Below, piece after piece: positions 62,644-64,000 of a stretch of 64,000 bases of DNA (its first letter is position 1; the number at the start of each line of letters is the position of its first letter). The notes under the pieces were generated by a model, which was given only the letters and a program-made list of their open reading frames with translations, did no database searches and was not told the DNA's origin. This stretch comes from Diadema setosum (taxonomy: Eukaryota > Echinodermata > Echinoidea > Diadematoida > Diadematidae). The position numbers and the translations under genes were made by a program. Where the stretch lies: assembly GCA_033980235.1 (NCBI GenBank), contig CM067068.1:548501-612500 (forward strand). Direction: 5' to 3'.

Positions 62644-63623
62644 CCCTATAAAGCCCAAGGGGGGCACATTGTGCCCCCCTACCAGATTTTCGTTTGCCAC
62701 TCCTTCGCCCTTAATCCGATTTCAACCAAATTTGGTGACTTTTCCTAAAATCTTATTGCAAATATTGGATACATAATTTAGCTATATTTGATGTTGCTAG
62801 TTGCCATGGCATTCATAAGCTTACAACCATGTCAGTCAGATTTTGCATCCTTTTTCTGTTCCCATTTCATTTAACAGCATTACAGTGTATGAAATGAGTG
62901 TTTCTTGGCTGAAATTTGTTGAAGGAGCAAAATTTTAAGTAATTATGGTCCTGGAACGTTTTTCTTATTATTTCCTTTGTTTTTATGTGACAAAGGCATA
63001 AAATAATAGATATAATAGAGATAATTGAACAATAATATTTTCTGAAGATTGCCCTTATATTTTGAGTTATTTTGATTCCTTCACCCAAGTTATGCCTCTT
63101 ACTGAGTATATCATTAGTTTATCATATTATCAATTTGCAATCTCAAAATTCCAGTATTATGCAAATATGAAATGCCATAACTATACATGTACCCATCCCA
63201 AACATTTCATCTCAGGTCTCATAATGTATCACTATGTTGATATGAATAGCGCCCCCATGTGGTGACCTTGAGAAATTTCAAACATAAAAATAACAAAATT
63301 CCACTTGCTTATCATTTGTGGCAAATATGAAAATGATTGGTCTATGATAAGACATATACAATGGGGATAAAGAAATTATTCAGAAAATCATGTTTTTAGC
63401 ATATTTCCTATGTATTTCTTTATATTTCGGTAAATAGTGCCCTCCATGGGTGACCTTGTGAAAATTCAAATGTACGGTCATGTAGAGTATGAGTTACTCT
63501 ACCTAGTGCCAAATATGACGATGATACATCAAATAACAAAAAAAGTTATATAGGGGGGCACAATGTGCCCCCCCCCCCCCCCTTCGGCCTGCGAGGGGTC
63601 AAAATAGCTTGGGCTTAATAGGT
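62644..63623. mobile_element. 980-bp piggyBac-like MITE
   Basis: TTAA flanks both ends (62,640-62,643 and 63,624-63,627), and the ends CCCTATAAAGCCCAAG and, inverted from the right, ACCTATTAAGCCCAAG match. A TTAA target and CCCT start fit the piggyBac superfamily. A palindrome GGGGGGCACATTGTGCCCCC lies near each end. The interior is AT-rich, with no transposase. Confidence 0.75.
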
Positions 63624-63627
63624 TTAA

Positions 63628-64000
63628 TCATTACGGATGTTCTGTTTTTTCTCGCAGATTAGGCTAAAAATGTCATTTTGGTTCGCATTTGACAAGGGAC
63701 GGACAGAAACTCAAAACATACATATTATCGTGTGGCTAGATCTTACTTGATTACGACTCAGAACAATATTGCCAATAATGTTTAATGTTCTGATACGATC
63801 TCTATTAGTAGGCATAATAGCGGACGCACGTCCGTGACGAAAACTGAGTATAATCTTGCATAAAAGAATGTTACGTCCCATGTACAGTCAGTAGACGTAC
63901 AATTTTTGCACTGAAACACCAAATTTTCGTATACAGTTGGGACAACAAAGTGGAATATGCAGCAGCTATAGAAATAAAAGCATCACGGACGTTCGTCGAT
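63628..64000. other. No gene recognised; motif-rich sequence to window end
   Basis: Resumes the CACGGACGTTCG-bearing sequence (63,835-63,849 and 63,981-63,998). Confidence 0.5.

Overview
The window is animal nuclear DNA, most likely from a marine invertebrate deuterostome such as an echinoderm (sea urchin-like). This rests on intron-bearing genes, very low gene density, dense CR1/Jockey-type retrotransposons, tRNA-derived SINEs, many TIR elements and microsatellites, and intronless RING/B-box/coiled-coil/propeller (TRIM-type) genes. The species is not proven by the sequence. Three real genes are supported: two paralogous TRIM-type E3 ligase genes on the minus strand (9,008-10,795 and 37,923-39,713) and the last two exons of a BEN-domain gene on the plus strand (15,193-15,421 and 16,937-17,121). 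Nearly everything else is mobile or repeated DNA.

Layout: 1-11,060 is copy A of a large segmental duplication (non-coding block 1-5,150, SINE pair, 5'-truncated retrotransposon, TRIM gene A). 11,061-21,990 is unique to this side: an ACGTC-rich repeat cluster, the BEN-domain exons with a TIR element in their intron, then a 3.8-kb TIR element carrying about a dozen copies of one near-palindromic 15-mer. 21,990-39,990 is copy B, broken by a 1.66-kb hAT-like element, a 1.27-kb TIR element whose empty site survives in copy A, and a 5.1-kb CR1-like retrotransposon that itself contains a second hAT-like element; TRIM gene B closes it. 39,991-49,000 holds a small TIR MITE, a retrotransposon tail, a TIR element split by a third hAT-like element (with a long perfect hairpin), and a TIR repeat split by a degenerate retrotransposon and a SINE. 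48,666-64,000 has no recognised gene. It contains tandem repeats, MITEs, a long-TIR 4.1-kb element, a TTAA-flanked piggyBac-like MITE, and a recurring CGAACGTCCGTGA motif scattered from 55.2 kb to the window end.

The most useful observations are: (1) a 501-bp stretch of perfect nucleotide identity covering RING and B-box of the two TRIM genes, while their 3' halves and flanks differ, which points to gene conversion; (2) several large transposase-less elements each built around its own short repeated motif; (3) three hAT-like elements with exact 8-bp target duplications; (4) exact nesting that gives a relative order of insertions.

Functionally, the TRIM proteins are expected to be ubiquitin ligases with a variable ligand-binding propeller, and the BEN protein a chromatin/DNA-binding factor. 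Nothing suggests that they act in one pathway.
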